The notes below the pieces were generated by a model. The model saw only the letters and a list, made by a program, of their open reading frames with translations, had not been told where the DNA came from and did no database searches. A stretch of 32,975 nt of DNA from a virus, in the IMG/VR virus record IMGVR_UViG_3300015194_000009, positions 1 through 32,975 of that record; one strand, written 5' to 3'. Positions within the stretch are counted from its first letter, which is position 1. Each line of letters starts with the position of its first letter. Of the stretch, positions 23,082 through 31,095 are shown piece after piece. Both the position numbers and the translations under genes were made by a program.

Positions 23082-23585
23082 TCACACCATCTGTTGCGGC
23101 GCAGACGAGACCGCGCCCGAGCGGGCGTTGATCAGCGTATTGCGCGGGGCCTGGCGCTGGAGGTCTTTGGCGTTCTTGCCGTCGATCTCCATCTGGTGCT
23201 TCCACCCGCGGAACTGAATGTCCCGAAGCGTATCCGCTTGGTGGCGCGGAACCTTATAGGTGTGCCCGTGCCAGTAGGCCGCGCCATTCAGGGTGATCTT
23301 GTCGGAGTGTTCGGCCAGGTCGAGGGTGATCATCACCAACTCGTCCTTGGCGCCGTCACCCGTGATGCGGCCCTGCTCCTGCCGCGCGTCGGCGATCGCG
23401 GCATCCAGCGCCTGCTTGCGCGCCGCGGCCTTGCGCTCGTCGGTAACCTTCTTGAACGCTTCGGCTTTGATGGCCTCGAGTTCTTCGACGGTCAGCAGCG
23501 GCTGCACTTCAGGCGGCGTGTCGTCCATCAGCGCGGCGCGCGCCGCCAACTCTTCGGGCGACAGCGCGTTGTCGTTCTTGTCCAT
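23082..23585 (-). CDS. Head/connector-region protein of unknown function (167 aa)
   Basis: The N-terminal part is acidic and helical (LSPEELAARAALMDDTPPEV, then LLTVEELEAIKAEAFKKVTDE). The C-terminal part has a beta segment with ITLNGAAYWHGHTYKVPRHQ and ADTLRDIQFRGWKHQ. I cannot name a family; similar small proteins are found between capsid and adaptor genes in related phages. ATG 23585 has GAGGA about 7 nt upstream and is preferred over the in-frame TTG 23606. Confidence 0.7.
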   Translation of the reverse strand: MDKNDNALSPEELAARAALMDDTPPEVQPLLTVEELEAIKAEAFKKVTDERKAAARKQALDAAIADARQEQGRITGDGAKDELVMITLDLAEHSDKITLNGAAYWHGHTYKVPRHQADTLRDIQFRGWKHQMEIDGKNAKDLQRQAPRNTLINARSGAVSSAPQQMV

Positions 23586-23622
23586 GGGGTTTCCTCTGGG
23601 GTCCAAGCGAGCGGGCCCCAGA

Positions 23623-23937
23623 TCAGCTATGGGTCCAGGGTCCGTTCGCGATGGTATCCGCGGAAAGCAGAATAGGCCAGCCTCTGCTGTCGACCCCCAC
23701 GTAGTCGCCGGGCCGCACCTTCAGCACGCCGCGGTTCGGGATGATCAGAAGACCATTGCCGTTGAACCCGCCGACCAGCTCGTGCGCGTTGCCCTGGTCG
23801 TTCTTGATCGCGTTGTTCAGCGCGGCCACGTCGGCGAACGCCATGCCGGCGCCGCTCGCGACGACGCCCACACCGTGCTTGAAAGCAAGCGCGGTCAGGC
23901 TGGTGGTCGCGTTGGTCCCGAGAGTAATGGTGGCCAT
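23623..23937 (-). CDS. Small beta-rich head protein, possible capsid decoration (104 aa)
   Basis: The 104-aa protein is rich in glycine, asparagine and small residues and looks all-beta: ATITLGTNATTSLTALAF, NGNGLLIIPNRGVLKVRPGD and YVGVDSRGWPILLSAD. It is the next late-strand gene after the capsid gene, separated from it only by the endonuclease VII-like insertion. Small decoration or head-fibre proteins often follow the capsid gene, so this role is proposed from position and composition alone. Confidence 0.6.
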   Translation of the reverse strand: MATITLGTNATTSLTALAFKHGVGVVASGAGMAFADVAALNNAIKNDQGNAHELVGGFNGNGLLIIPNRGVLKVRPGDYVGVDSRGWPILLSADTIANGPWTHS

Positions 23938-23971
23938 TGACCTGTCCTTAGACTGCTGTTACGGCGGGGGC

Positions 23972-23976
23972 AGGAG
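23972..23976 (+). promoter_or_regulatory. Ribosome-binding site of the endonuclease VII-like gene
   Basis: AGGAG lies 7 nt before ATG 23984 and fixes the start of this plus-strand gene. Confidence 0.75.
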
Positions 23977-23983
23977 AAACAAC

Positions 23984-24460
23984 ATGCCTAGACCCCGCCC
24001 TGACACATCGGTAGAAAAACGCTGCTGCGCCTGCAAAGAGACGAAGCCGAGAGACCAGTTCTACAAGTCGAAGCGCACGTTCGACGGCCTTCAGACCAAC
24101 TGCAGGGCGTGTCACGCAGCGCGCCGGGCCGAGTGGGGCGCCAGCAACAAAGAGACGACGCGCCGGTACAGCAAGGCGTGGAGGGCAGCTAATCCCCGGT
24201 TGGCGAAAGACTACAAGCTCAAGACCGCCTATGGCATCCCGCTTGGAACCTACGACCGTATGCTGGCGTCGCAGCGTGGTCTCTGCGCCATCTGCGGCTC
24301 CCCGGACCCTTTCGGGCGCGGAGACTTTCACGTCGACCACTGCCACGATACCGGGGCCGTCAGAGGACTTCTCTGCGCACCCTGCAACACCGGTATCGGG
24401 CAGCTTGGTCATAGTGTAGAGCGCCTACAGTTGGCCGTGGATTACCTTAGCCGAAAGTAG
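23984..24460 (+). CDS. Endonuclease VII / HNH-type nuclease on the opposite strand (158 aa)
   Basis: This 158-aa protein has the zinc-binding layout of phage recombination endonuclease VII: CCACKETK and C..C in the first 43 residues, then LCAICGS (C101, C104), HVDHCH (116-121) and LLCAPCNTGIGQLG (C131, C134). True Endo VII resolves DNA junctions, but many phage copies of this type are mobile homing-type nucleases. It is the only gene on the plus strand between 6985 and the window's end; it is inserted between the capsid and the next head gene, and its end overlaps the capsid's last codons by 14 bp. AGGAG 7 nt upstream sets ATG 23984. Without a late promoter of its own it would be read only from an early or plus-strand transcript. 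Confidence 0.85.
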   Translation: MPRPRPDTSVEKRCCACKETKPRDQFYKSKRTFDGLQTNCRACHAARRAEWGASNKETTRRYSKAWRAANPRLAKDYKLKTAYGIPLGTYDRMLASQRGLCAICGSPDPFGRGDFHVDHCHDTGAVRGLLCAPCNTGIGQLGHSVERLQLAVDYLSRK

Positions 24461-25793
24461 ACGTGAAGGCAGAGACGCTTTCAATCCTAGCAAAGAAGGA
24501 TTGATTTTCAATTATGGTTCCGTAGAAAAGCTTCCATCCCACAACACGAAGCTGGTTGAGCGGGTCGGACTTGTCAGCGGTCTTCAGGTAGGTGAACTCC
24601 GCGTCCTTCAGCACGACCTGGCCGTAGGCTCCGCGACCGAAGATGAAGGTCGGGTACACGGTCAGGCCGGTGGCCGGGGCCGCGGGCGGAACCTGCGCCA
24701 CGCCCACGCCAGTGATGATCACCGCACCGTTGCCGGCCAGCTGCGTCGCCTGCCCCGCGAGGGGCCCGGTGGTCGGGCCGCTGGCGGACAGAGCGAGGTT
24801 GGCGGGCGAAGACGTGGTGCCGATGTAGACGCTGAAGGTGAAGCCCACCAGGTTGGGGAGCGTCACGCTGATCGACCCAGTGGGGCCGGTGACGGCGAGC
24901 GAACCCGACACCTGGTAGATGCGGCTCTCGTACTGGTTCTGCGTGTCCGACGCGGTGACCGTGATGAAGTAGTTGTTGGTCGCCAGGGCGCCGGCGGTGC
25001 CCGGCGTGCCCGTGATCTGCGCCACGCCCGTGAAGGACGGGACCATGTTGGACTTGCAGAAGCGAATGCCCGACCACTCGCCGACCTCGTAGTTGTAGAG
25101 GCGGTTCAGGTCGGAATAGGTCCACGCGGTGATGACGGTCGCGTTCTGCCGGAAGTCCGCCACGACCAGGGTGTGGCAGATGGCGGCGTAGTGCGGCATC
25201 TGGCGCGGGTTCTCCGACGCGCGGGCGCCGCCGTTTTCGACCGCCACCATGGTGTTGGTCATCTCGTCGCCCATGTAGCGCGGGGCGCCGAGCGTTTCGA
25301 GCGCGGCGTCCGTGCGGATCACCGTCTGCGTGTCGAGCACGTCGCCGGCGACCAGGGCGGCGCGCGAGCCGCGGCTGTTCACATAGTTGATCTGCGTGCC
25401 GGCCATCAGGTTGTTGAAGGTGTTGCGCTCGAGGGTTTCAGCGACCTGAAGGCCAACGAGTTCGATCGCCTTCTTGAACAGCGGGTGTTTGATGGTCAGT
25501 TCGGCCACGTCGGTGATGGTCACCTTGTCGCCCCACTGTTGGGCGGTGGCGGACACCTGGGCGATGGTCATGGTCTCGCCGGTCGGCGGGACGCCTTCGG
25601 AAAGCGGCGCGAAGGGCAGCGGGATGCGGTTGTAGCGGGTGGCGGTGTAGGTGGTGCCGCGGCCTTCCGGCAGGGTCAGCGGATCGCCGAACTGATATGC
25701 GCACAGCTGGCGGCGGGCCAGCGGCAGAGTCTCGTCAGCGATGTACGCTTCGATGTCCGAAGAGAACTGCGAAGCGGTGTTGTTGCCGGCCAT
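24447..25793 (-). CDS. Major capsid protein, N4-gp56 family
   Basis: The 448-aa protein matches the N4-gp56 family: an N-terminal arm, GTTYTATRYNRIPLPFAPLS, VPPTGETMTIAQVSATAQQW, HPLFKKAIELVGLQVAETLE, and the C-terminal YPTFIFGRGAYGQVVLK and DPLNQLRVVGWK blocks. It builds the capsid shell. Residues about 252-376 are an inserted beta-rich domain that looks Ig-like (ITGTPGTAGALATNNYFITV and later strands), probably exposed on the outer surface. The last 30-odd codons are unusually AT-ending, right next to the endonuclease VII-like gene. The ribosome-binding site lies in a hairpin. It is preceded by the scaffold gene, as usual. Confidence 0.93.
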   Translation of the reverse strand: MAGNNTASQFSSDIEAYIADETLPLARRQLCAYQFGDPLTLPEGRGTTYTATRYNRIPLPFAPLSEGVPPTGETMTIAQVSATAQQWGDKVTITDVAELTIKHPLFKKAIELVGLQVAETLERNTFNNLMAGTQINYVNSRGSRAALVAGDVLDTQTVIRTDAALETLGAPRYMGDEMTNTMVAVENGGARASENPRQMPHYAAICHTLVVADFRQNATVITAWTYSDLNRLYNYEVGEWSGIRFCKSNMVPSFTGVAQITGTPGTAGALATNNYFITVTASDTQNQYESRIYQVSGSLAVTGPTGSISVTLPNLVGFTFSVYIGTTSSPANLALSASGPTTGPLAGQATQLAGNGAVIITGVGVAQVPPAAPATGLTVYPTFIFGRGAYGQVVLKDAEFTYLKTADKSDPLNQLRVVGWKLFYGTIIENQSFFARIESVSAFTSTFG

Positions 25794-25801
25794 TGGTCGG
25801 T

Positions 25802-25820
25802 CTCCCCTTGCGACGGGGAG
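25802..25820 (-). promoter_or_regulatory. Hairpin covering the capsid gene ribosome-binding site
   Basis: CTCCCC and GGGGAG pair perfectly around a 7-nt loop just upstream of the capsid ATG. The GGGGAG arm is also the ribosome-binding site, so folding would hide it and could set the capsid-to-scaffold ratio. Confidence 0.55.
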
Positions 25821-25838
25821 GCCGACATGGCGTTCCCC

Positions 25839-26612
25839 TTAGAGCTTCATATCCTCGAGGCGTTGGCGGCGCTGCTCGGCTTCGGACAGGTTCTTCCCCG
25901 TCCCGCGCGCAACGTCGCTCCTCGCCCCGCCTTGGCCGGGCCGCACCGTTTCGCGGGTGCGGGCTTCGGCTGCATCTCGTTTCGCCTTGGGCCGGGCTCG
26001 GGTGGCTGCGTTCACGGCGTTCTCCCCGATCAGGTACTTGGCGACGGTCTCCCGGCTTGCGGTCGTCCCGTTAGCTCGCAATTCGGCGAGACGGGCTTCC
26101 ACGTCGCGGGCGACCTTGGCGTAGGCCGGGATGCGCGAACACGCCGCCTCAAAGCTGGTGCGGTCGGTCGCGTCCTGGCTTTCGAACCGCATCCGCTGGA
26201 TCTCTCCAGTCAGGCGCTGTTCCGTCCGCTGCGCCACATACTCGGCGCGTTCCCACGGCTCCAGTTGCGCGAGCCGTTCTTGCTCGTCGCGTTGTGCCTG
26301 TGCGGTGGTGCGGGATTGGGACTCTGCGCGGAGCCGGGCCAGTTCCGCTTCCGCATCCTGAGCCCTGCGTCGGGCTTCGGTTACGGCGCGTTCAGCGCGG
26401 GATGGTTCGCGTGCCGGCGGTGGGTCGTCGTCGAACTCGTCGTCCGGTGGGTCAAGCTGGTCGTCTTCGTCGAGCGGGTCGAGGGGTAGGTCCTCTTCCT
26501 GATCGGCGTCGACGCCTTGATCCTGGTTGTCGTCGAGATCGGCGGGCGAACCGCCCTGATCATTCTCAGGCGCAAAAAGCGCCGTAGTGGTCAGAAGGCC
26601 ACGTCGAAACAT
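25839..26612 (-). CDS. Scaffolding protein (257 aa)
   Basis: The 257-aa protein lies between portal and capsid genes, the usual place of the scaffold. A strongly acidic, unstructured region (residues 15-70, many Asp/Glu/Pro) is followed by a long charged coiled coil (RAERAVTEARRRAQDAEAEL and on), then a helical C-terminus that is basic, as in other scaffolds that bind the capsid through it. It starts at ATG 26612 with AAGGGA about 4 nt upstream. Confidence 0.8.
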   Translation of the reverse strand: MFRRGLLTTTALFAPENDQGGSPADLDDNQDQGVDADQEEDLPLDPLDEDDQLDPPDDEFDDDPPPAREPSRAERAVTEARRRAQDAEAELARLRAESQSRTTAQAQRDEQERLAQLEPWERAEYVAQRTEQRLTGEIQRMRFESQDATDRTSFEAACSRIPAYAKVARDVEARLAELRANGTTASRETVAKYLIGENAVNAATRARPKAKRDAAEARTRETVRPGQGGARSDVARGTGKNLSEAEQRRQRLEDMKL

Positions 26613-26680
26613 GCAGTCCCTTTCGTCAGCAGGTAACGCCTGCAAGGCGGTGGTGGGTTACGCCCACGACGCGAAGCCTA

Positions 26681-26709
26681 TGTATCGGGCAGTTCTGCTA
26701 AACGGTCAA
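26681..26709 (-). promoter_or_regulatory. Predicted sigma-70-like promoter before scaffold and capsid
   Basis: On the minus strand TTGACC (26704-26709) and GATACA (26681-26686) are separated by 17 nt, close to the bacterial consensus, in the gap between the portal stop and the scaffold start. It would raise scaffold and capsid expression. Two small hairpins (GTGGG/CCCAC and CGCCT/AGGCG) follow in the leader. Confidence 0.45.
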
Positions 26710-26710
26710 G

Positions 26711-28807
26711 TCAGGTCTTCCGCGGCGGAACGACCGCACCGGCGGCGCCCATCTGGTCGGGGTTGATCGCGCCCGGCGGCCCGCGCATCCCGCGGCCCGC
26801 ATCCGGCTGTGCGCCTTCCTGAAGGCCACCGCCACCGCCGCCCTGACCTTGGCCCATCGCCTTGGCCTGCGCCTGGTTTTTCATCTGCATCTGCTGCATG
26901 TGCCCCTGGATGTGGGCGCGGAACGTCCCGTGCGGGTCTCCGCCTTCCGCCTGCATCGCCTGCATGTGCGCCTGAAGGTGTTCAATGTCCGGGTCGTTGG
27001 GGTGGACCGGCACGGCGAACCCATGCTCGAGCATCCCGTTCTCTTCGTTCGGGTCGACGGTCAACTGCTTCTTCAGATCCTTGAAGATCAGGGGTCCGAG
27101 TCTCGGGCCAAAGGCGTTCTCCGCCAGCTGGACCATCAGGGGCGCCATGTCGAGCTGGAAACCCTGGTACATCTGCGGGGGCACGCCCTTGAACACATTG
27201 GCCATGGCGATCTGCTGCTGGACCTGCGCGGCGTTGCGCGCGGCTTCGACGCCGAACCAGCGGAAGGCGTAGCGCTCGTCCATCTCCAACGGCGGGATGG
27301 TCTCCATCTTGGCGCGCTCGCCCATCTCGCCGAACACGCGCACCAGCATCTCGTCGTCGCGGAACTGGTAGTCGAGATCGGCGAACCACTGGAGCAGCGG
27401 CGACAGGATGGCTTCTTCAATCACGGTCACGGCGTCGGCGGTGGTCAGGATGTCGACCTGTTGCTCCATGGCGATTTCCGCCTGGTTGCGCTTCTGCCGG
27501 CCACCCGTCTGCTGCGGCATCATGGACGGGTTGACGCCCAAGGTCTGGAACACTTCCTGCTTGCAGGCGCCCACGATCTCGAACCCGTGCTTCCACAGCT
27601 CGGGGAACTTGGCGAACTCGGTGTCCTTCGGGCTCGTCTCCCACACCGCGGCCAGGCCGAGCACCATGGACCCAACCCGCGGGTTCTTCTCGGGGTCGGT
27701 CATGACGATCGGCATGGCGCTGAAGTGCGCCGTGTCCGCCGCTTCGTTGATGGCGTCGTTGGCGAACACCTGCATGTCGATCACGCTGGCGGACGGCGAG
27801 CGGCCCTTGAAGACGCCCAGCGACTTGTCCACGGAAGCCGAGATGACCGGCACCTTGTCGTTCCAGTAGGGGTTGCGCTTGCACCCCATGATCTGCTGCT
27901 CGCCGCCGTAGTAGGTTCGGCACAGGCGATAGTCGTCCCCCACCTTCAGCTTGGTCCACGTCTCGTACCCGAGAACGTGCTTCGACCCGCCGCCGGCCTT
28001 GATCCCCGCGGCGTCTGCCAGGTTCTTCGCGGTGTCGACCCGGCCCGGAACATCCTTCTTGGACATGGACTTGATCAGCGCTTCGCCTACGTCCTTGACG
28101 CAATCGCCGTCCTTGATCATCCGCTTGATCGCGGCCTTGGACCAACGGCGGACGAGCGTCACCGACCCGCCGACGTGTATGGCGTCGTCGATGCTCTCGC
28201 ACGTCGCCGGCAGAACCAGGAGGTCGGCGTCGGGGATGACTTCCACGTGCGGACGCCCAACGTGGACTTCCTCCTCCTCCAGCATTTCGGTCGTGCCGAG
28301 ATCGGGGAAGGCCAGCCCGTCCTTTTGCACGTCGGGCTTCTTGCGGCGCCACACCTGGTGCAGGGTCGTCTCGCGCCAGTCGACGTACAGGGTGTACTGC
28401 CCTTCCACGTCGCCGGCCTTGACCATGGCGGGGACGACCTCTGTGCGCAGTTTTGCCTTGCGAACATAGTTGTCGAGCAGGGCCACGATAGCGGACGGCT
28501 CGTCACCGTCAGGCGTGGTCGCTTCGACGTAGCGCCCGTTCTGCGGGAACACCTGGTTGACGAAACGGGTCTTGCGCGCCTCAATGGCGTTCTGGACAAT
28601 AGGTACAAAGATTTGGGAGTTTCCACTATAGAACTGTCGCTCGCCGAGCTTGCAGTTGTACATGTCCCAATAGTCTATGTTGTCGTTCGCACGACTGCGC
28701 TGGTCGATGTATCCTTTGTCCACGTCGGCGAACAACTTCAGAAGTTCGCGGCGCACGGTGATGCGGGTCGACAGCTCCTCGCTGCGGTTGAGTTTCTTCT
28801 TGGCCAT
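26711..28807 (-). CDS. Portal protein (698 aa)
   Basis: The 698-aa product follows the large terminase and precedes the scaffold, the standard portal position. It has the portal N-terminal pattern VDKGYIDQRSRANDNIDYWD, then the conserved GNSQIFVPIVQNAIEARKTR, a central DVIDMQVFANDAINEAADTA-like helical region, and a glutamine- and methionine-rich C-terminus (AHMQAMQAEGGDPHGTF and later a poly-Gly). The portal is the dodecameric DNA channel of the head. Residues about 30-75 use many AT-ending codons, unlike the rest. Its ATG overlaps the terminase stop by one base (TGATG). Confidence 0.92.
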   Translation of the reverse strand: MAKKKLNRSEELSTRITVRRELLKLFADVDKGYIDQRSRANDNIDYWDMYNCKLGERQFYSGNSQIFVPIVQNAIEARKTRFVNQVFPQNGRYVEATTPDGDEPSAIVALLDNYVRKAKLRTEVVPAMVKAGDVEGQYTLYVDWRETTLHQVWRRKKPDVQKDGLAFPDLGTTEMLEEEEVHVGRPHVEVIPDADLLVLPATCESIDDAIHVGGSVTLVRRWSKAAIKRMIKDGDCVKDVGEALIKSMSKKDVPGRVDTAKNLADAAGIKAGGGSKHVLGYETWTKLKVGDDYRLCRTYYGGEQQIMGCKRNPYWNDKVPVISASVDKSLGVFKGRSPSASVIDMQVFANDAINEAADTAHFSAMPIVMTDPEKNPRVGSMVLGLAAVWETSPKDTEFAKFPELWKHGFEIVGACKQEVFQTLGVNPSMMPQQTGGRQKRNQAEIAMEQQVDILTTADAVTVIEEAILSPLLQWFADLDYQFRDDEMLVRVFGEMGERAKMETIPPLEMDERYAFRWFGVEAARNAAQVQQQIAMANVFKGVPPQMYQGFQLDMAPLMVQLAENAFGPRLGPLIFKDLKKQLTVDPNEENGMLEHGFAVPVHPNDPDIEHLQAHMQAMQAEGGDPHGTFRAHIQGHMQQMQMKNQAQAKAMGQGQGGGGGGLQEGAQPDAGRGMRGPPGAINPDQMGAAGAVVPPRKT

Positions 28808-30843
28808 CAGCGATTTCTCCCCCGCACGAGAGCCGATGTGTACCGGCGCCCGTCGCTGGTGTAGGCGTAGTGCCTATCATCGTTTTGGGTTTCCGGCGAC
28901 CCAAGCGTCAGCAGGCCGGCGAAACTCTCCAGCCCTTCCATCATGGTCCGGTACACGCCTTCGTCGGCGCTCTCGCTCAAAGTCCCGTTCTTCTCGACGC
29001 CGCGGCAGTAGCCGGCGGCGAAGCCGTTCAGCGTCCAGCGGGCGTCAGGGCTGACCGCCAGCATGGGGAACCCCCTGGCCTCCCGGCGCAGCAGGTTGAC
29101 GATGAAGGGGCGGCCCATGGACGGTGGCAGGCCCTTCTGCATCTGCGCCGGGATGCGCCCCAGCGCCTGGCGCAGGCCCACGTTGTTGTACTGGTCGAAG
29201 TGCAGCGGGCCGCCGACGATCGACAGGCTGCGCCCGGCCCGCAGGTTTGCTTCGGACAACACATCGGCGGCGATGGCCAGGGGCTCGCCCTCTCGAAGCC
29301 AGTCGGCCAGGATGCGCAGCGTGCCGTCGACGACCTGCACCAGCATGGCCGTCACGTAGCTGCCGGTCGCGTTCATGGCCAGGTACAGGGGCCGGCCCTG
29401 CGCCGCGGTCAGCTCTTCGGATATGTGGCGGTGGCCGAAGTCGTCGTAGACCGGGGCCCCGGGCCGCATCTTCAGCGCGTAGGCCAGGGCGTTGGGAACG
29501 TCGATCAGGCCGGACGGGAAGCCCAGCAGCTGGCGCTTAAGATCCGGCAGTGAAGAGGCGTGGACGACTTCCCGGGCGTTGTAGAAGGGCTGAAGGCTGC
29601 GTATGAAGTCGTGCTTGCCCTTGGGCGCCCGCATCCCCTTGACGGGCAGGGTGACGCCGCGGCGAGCCTGCTCCTGCCGGATGGGCTGCGACAGCCACTC
29701 CTCGAGGCCGTCCAGTTCGACGCCGATCAGCACGGGCGACCAGGTTTCGTTGCAGGCGAACACGGCGTCCACAATCTCGTTGGGCAGCAGCTTCCTGCCC
29801 CACGCATCCCACACGACCAGCTTCGGGCCCACCCACGACCAGGCCGCATAGCCGGTGCCGGCCGCGGTTTGTGAGATGGTGCGCGCTGGGTCGAACATGG
29901 CGTAGACGGCCTGCCATGTGCGCACCGTCGGTTCGATGCGGATCATCTCGTCCTTGAAGGGCTTCTCCTCGGGGACTTCGGCCTGCATCAGATATTCGCA
30001 GTTGAACTCCTGCTTCATGCCGAGCCGGGTGAACGACGCCTCCAGCGCGTTGACCGGCTCGACGCCGAGCTCCTTCAGCTGCTTCTTGGACAGACCCTGC
30101 GGCGCGTCCAGCGGGAAGCGCTCGGGCCAGGACGACACGCGCGCGCCGGTCTTGTCGTAGTGGTAGACCGGGTACTTGTGCGTCACCCACCCTTCGTCTT
30201 CCTCGAACTTCAGCGGCAGGGCTTCGGGGTGCAGGGGCGTCGCGTTCATCCGCATCTGGTAGGACGGGTCGAGCGCGGGAATCACGTCAGTCATGACGTA
30301 GGTCAGGATGGCCTTTCGAAGCTCGGGCCGCGTCATGTCCTTGCGGTCTTCGATGTCGTCCAGCAGCACCAGGTCCGGGCGCCAGTCGAGATGCTTGACG
30401 CCGCGCAGGGACTGGCCGCGGCCCCGCGCCTGGATCTTCAGGTTAGACGACGTGACCAGTTCGAAGTCGCCCCACGTTGAGCCGCGCGGATCACCGAACA
30501 CCGACTGAAGCTTTTCGTTGGTCTCCAGTTCGTGGGCGATGGCGGCTAAGCGTTCTCCCGCTTTGTCCTCGTTGGCGCCGATGATCAGGCAGTTCCTGAA
30601 CTCGCGGAACACCGTCTTGATCGTGATGGCCTCTTCCGCGATCGTCGACTTGGCCCCGCCGCGGAACACCAGGAACTGGTCGCGTTTGTTGTCGCCGTGC
30701 CAAGCGTTGATCATGTCGACGTGGAAGGCGGGCTGGGCCTGCGGGTGGCGGTGGGCGAACAGGGTGCGGTGCGCCAGTGGCCGGTTCTTCAGCCATATCC
30801 GCATCAGCTGTTTTTGCGCGTCGTCGGCGGTCGGGTCAGCCAT
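28807..30843 (-). CDS. terL: Terminase large subunit with extra C-terminal nuclease-like domain
   Basis: This 678-aa packaging motor has an ATPase domain with a deviant Walker A RGGAKST (61-67) and Walker B DLVLLDDIED (157-166). An RNase H-like nuclease follows with AMFDPAR (D318), GVELDG (D378) and GLIDVPNALAYALKM (D448). It is about 150-200 aa longer than most phage terminases. Residues 485-650 look like a second nuclease-like domain: PLYLAMNATGSYVTAMLVQV resembles the first strand of the fold, but the catalytic Asp is Asn (N491), and MMEGLESFAGLL replaces the usual HDALQY. It therefore appears inactive and may be regulatory or structural. ATG 30843 overlaps the preceding stop by 8 bp. Confidence 0.94.
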   Translation of the reverse strand: MADPTADDAQKQLMRIWLKNRPLAHRTLFAHRHPQAQPAFHVDMINAWHGDNKRDQFLVFRGGAKSTIAEEAITIKTVFREFRNCLIIGANEDKAGERLAAIAHELETNEKLQSVFGDPRGSTWGDFELVTSSNLKIQARGRGQSLRGVKHLDWRPDLVLLDDIEDRKDMTRPELRKAILTYVMTDVIPALDPSYQMRMNATPLHPEALPLKFEEDEGWVTHKYPVYHYDKTGARVSSWPERFPLDAPQGLSKKQLKELGVEPVNALEASFTRLGMKQEFNCEYLMQAEVPEEKPFKDEMIRIEPTVRTWQAVYAMFDPARTISQTAAGTGYAAWSWVGPKLVVWDAWGRKLLPNEIVDAVFACNETWSPVLIGVELDGLEEWLSQPIRQEQARRGVTLPVKGMRAPKGKHDFIRSLQPFYNAREVVHASSLPDLKRQLLGFPSGLIDVPNALAYALKMRPGAPVYDDFGHRHISEELTAAQGRPLYLAMNATGSYVTAMLVQVVDGTLRILADWLREGEPLAIAADVLSEANLRAGRSLSIVGGPLHFDQYNNVGLRQALGRIPAQMQKGLPPSMGRPFIVNLLRREARGFPMLAVSPDARWTLNGFAAGYCRGVEKNGTLSESADEGVYRTMMEGLESFAGLLTLGSPETQNDDRHYAYTSDGRRYTSALVRGRNR

Positions 30844-31090
30844 CGCCCATGGATCGCGCCAGCGAATGCTGCACGTCGGTCACCGCTCCCAAAAGGCAAA
30901 GACCTTCGTGCGCCCATTCCGTCTTGCTGATAGCCGTAATCCACCCACACCGTCCCGGCTCTGTCCCGGTAGTCAATGCGGCGCAGGCCACCGCCGTGAT
31001 CTCCCCTGCCTTGGCCTTGTCCAGCAGGTGGGTCAGCAGCGGAACCAAGTCCGTGCTGGGCGCAGCGTGGAGGCGAACGGGCTCTACCAT
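30836..31090 (-). CDS. Small phage protein before terminase (84 aa)
   Basis: The 84-aa protein has a helical start (DLVPLLTHLLDKAKAGEITA), a beta segment (VACAALTTGTEPGRCGWITA) and a C-terminal helix ending LGAVTDVQHSLARSMGDG. The pattern of a short helix, AGEI.g.a.a, a central strand and LLGAV..LQH.l is common in small uncharacterised phage proteins. It is placed where a small terminase could be, but there is no helix-turn-helix, so I do not assign that role. It overlaps the terminase start by 8 bp. Confidence 0.7.
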   Translation of the reverse strand: MVEPVRLHAAPSTDLVPLLTHLLDKAKAGEITAVACAALTTGTEPGRCGWITAISKTEWAHEGLCLLGAVTDVQHSLARSMGDG

Positions 31091-31095
31091 TTGGC

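Noticed and set aside
23937-23965. Possible plus-strand promoter for the endonuclease VII-like gene (TTGACC, then TACGGC)
   Set aside because: The -10 match is weak and it overlaps the start of the neighbouring head gene.
23938-24460. Group I intron carrying the endonuclease VII-like gene
   Set aside because: The gene is on the opposite strand, both flanking genes are intact, and no intron structure was seen.
24501-28864. Two long plus-strand frames opposite scaffold, capsid and portal
   Set aside because: They are shadows of well-supported minus-strand genes and lack recognisable domains.
30836-31090. Small terminase subunit just before terL
   Set aside because: The position fits, but the sequence has no helix-turn-helix and resembles a different small phage protein family.
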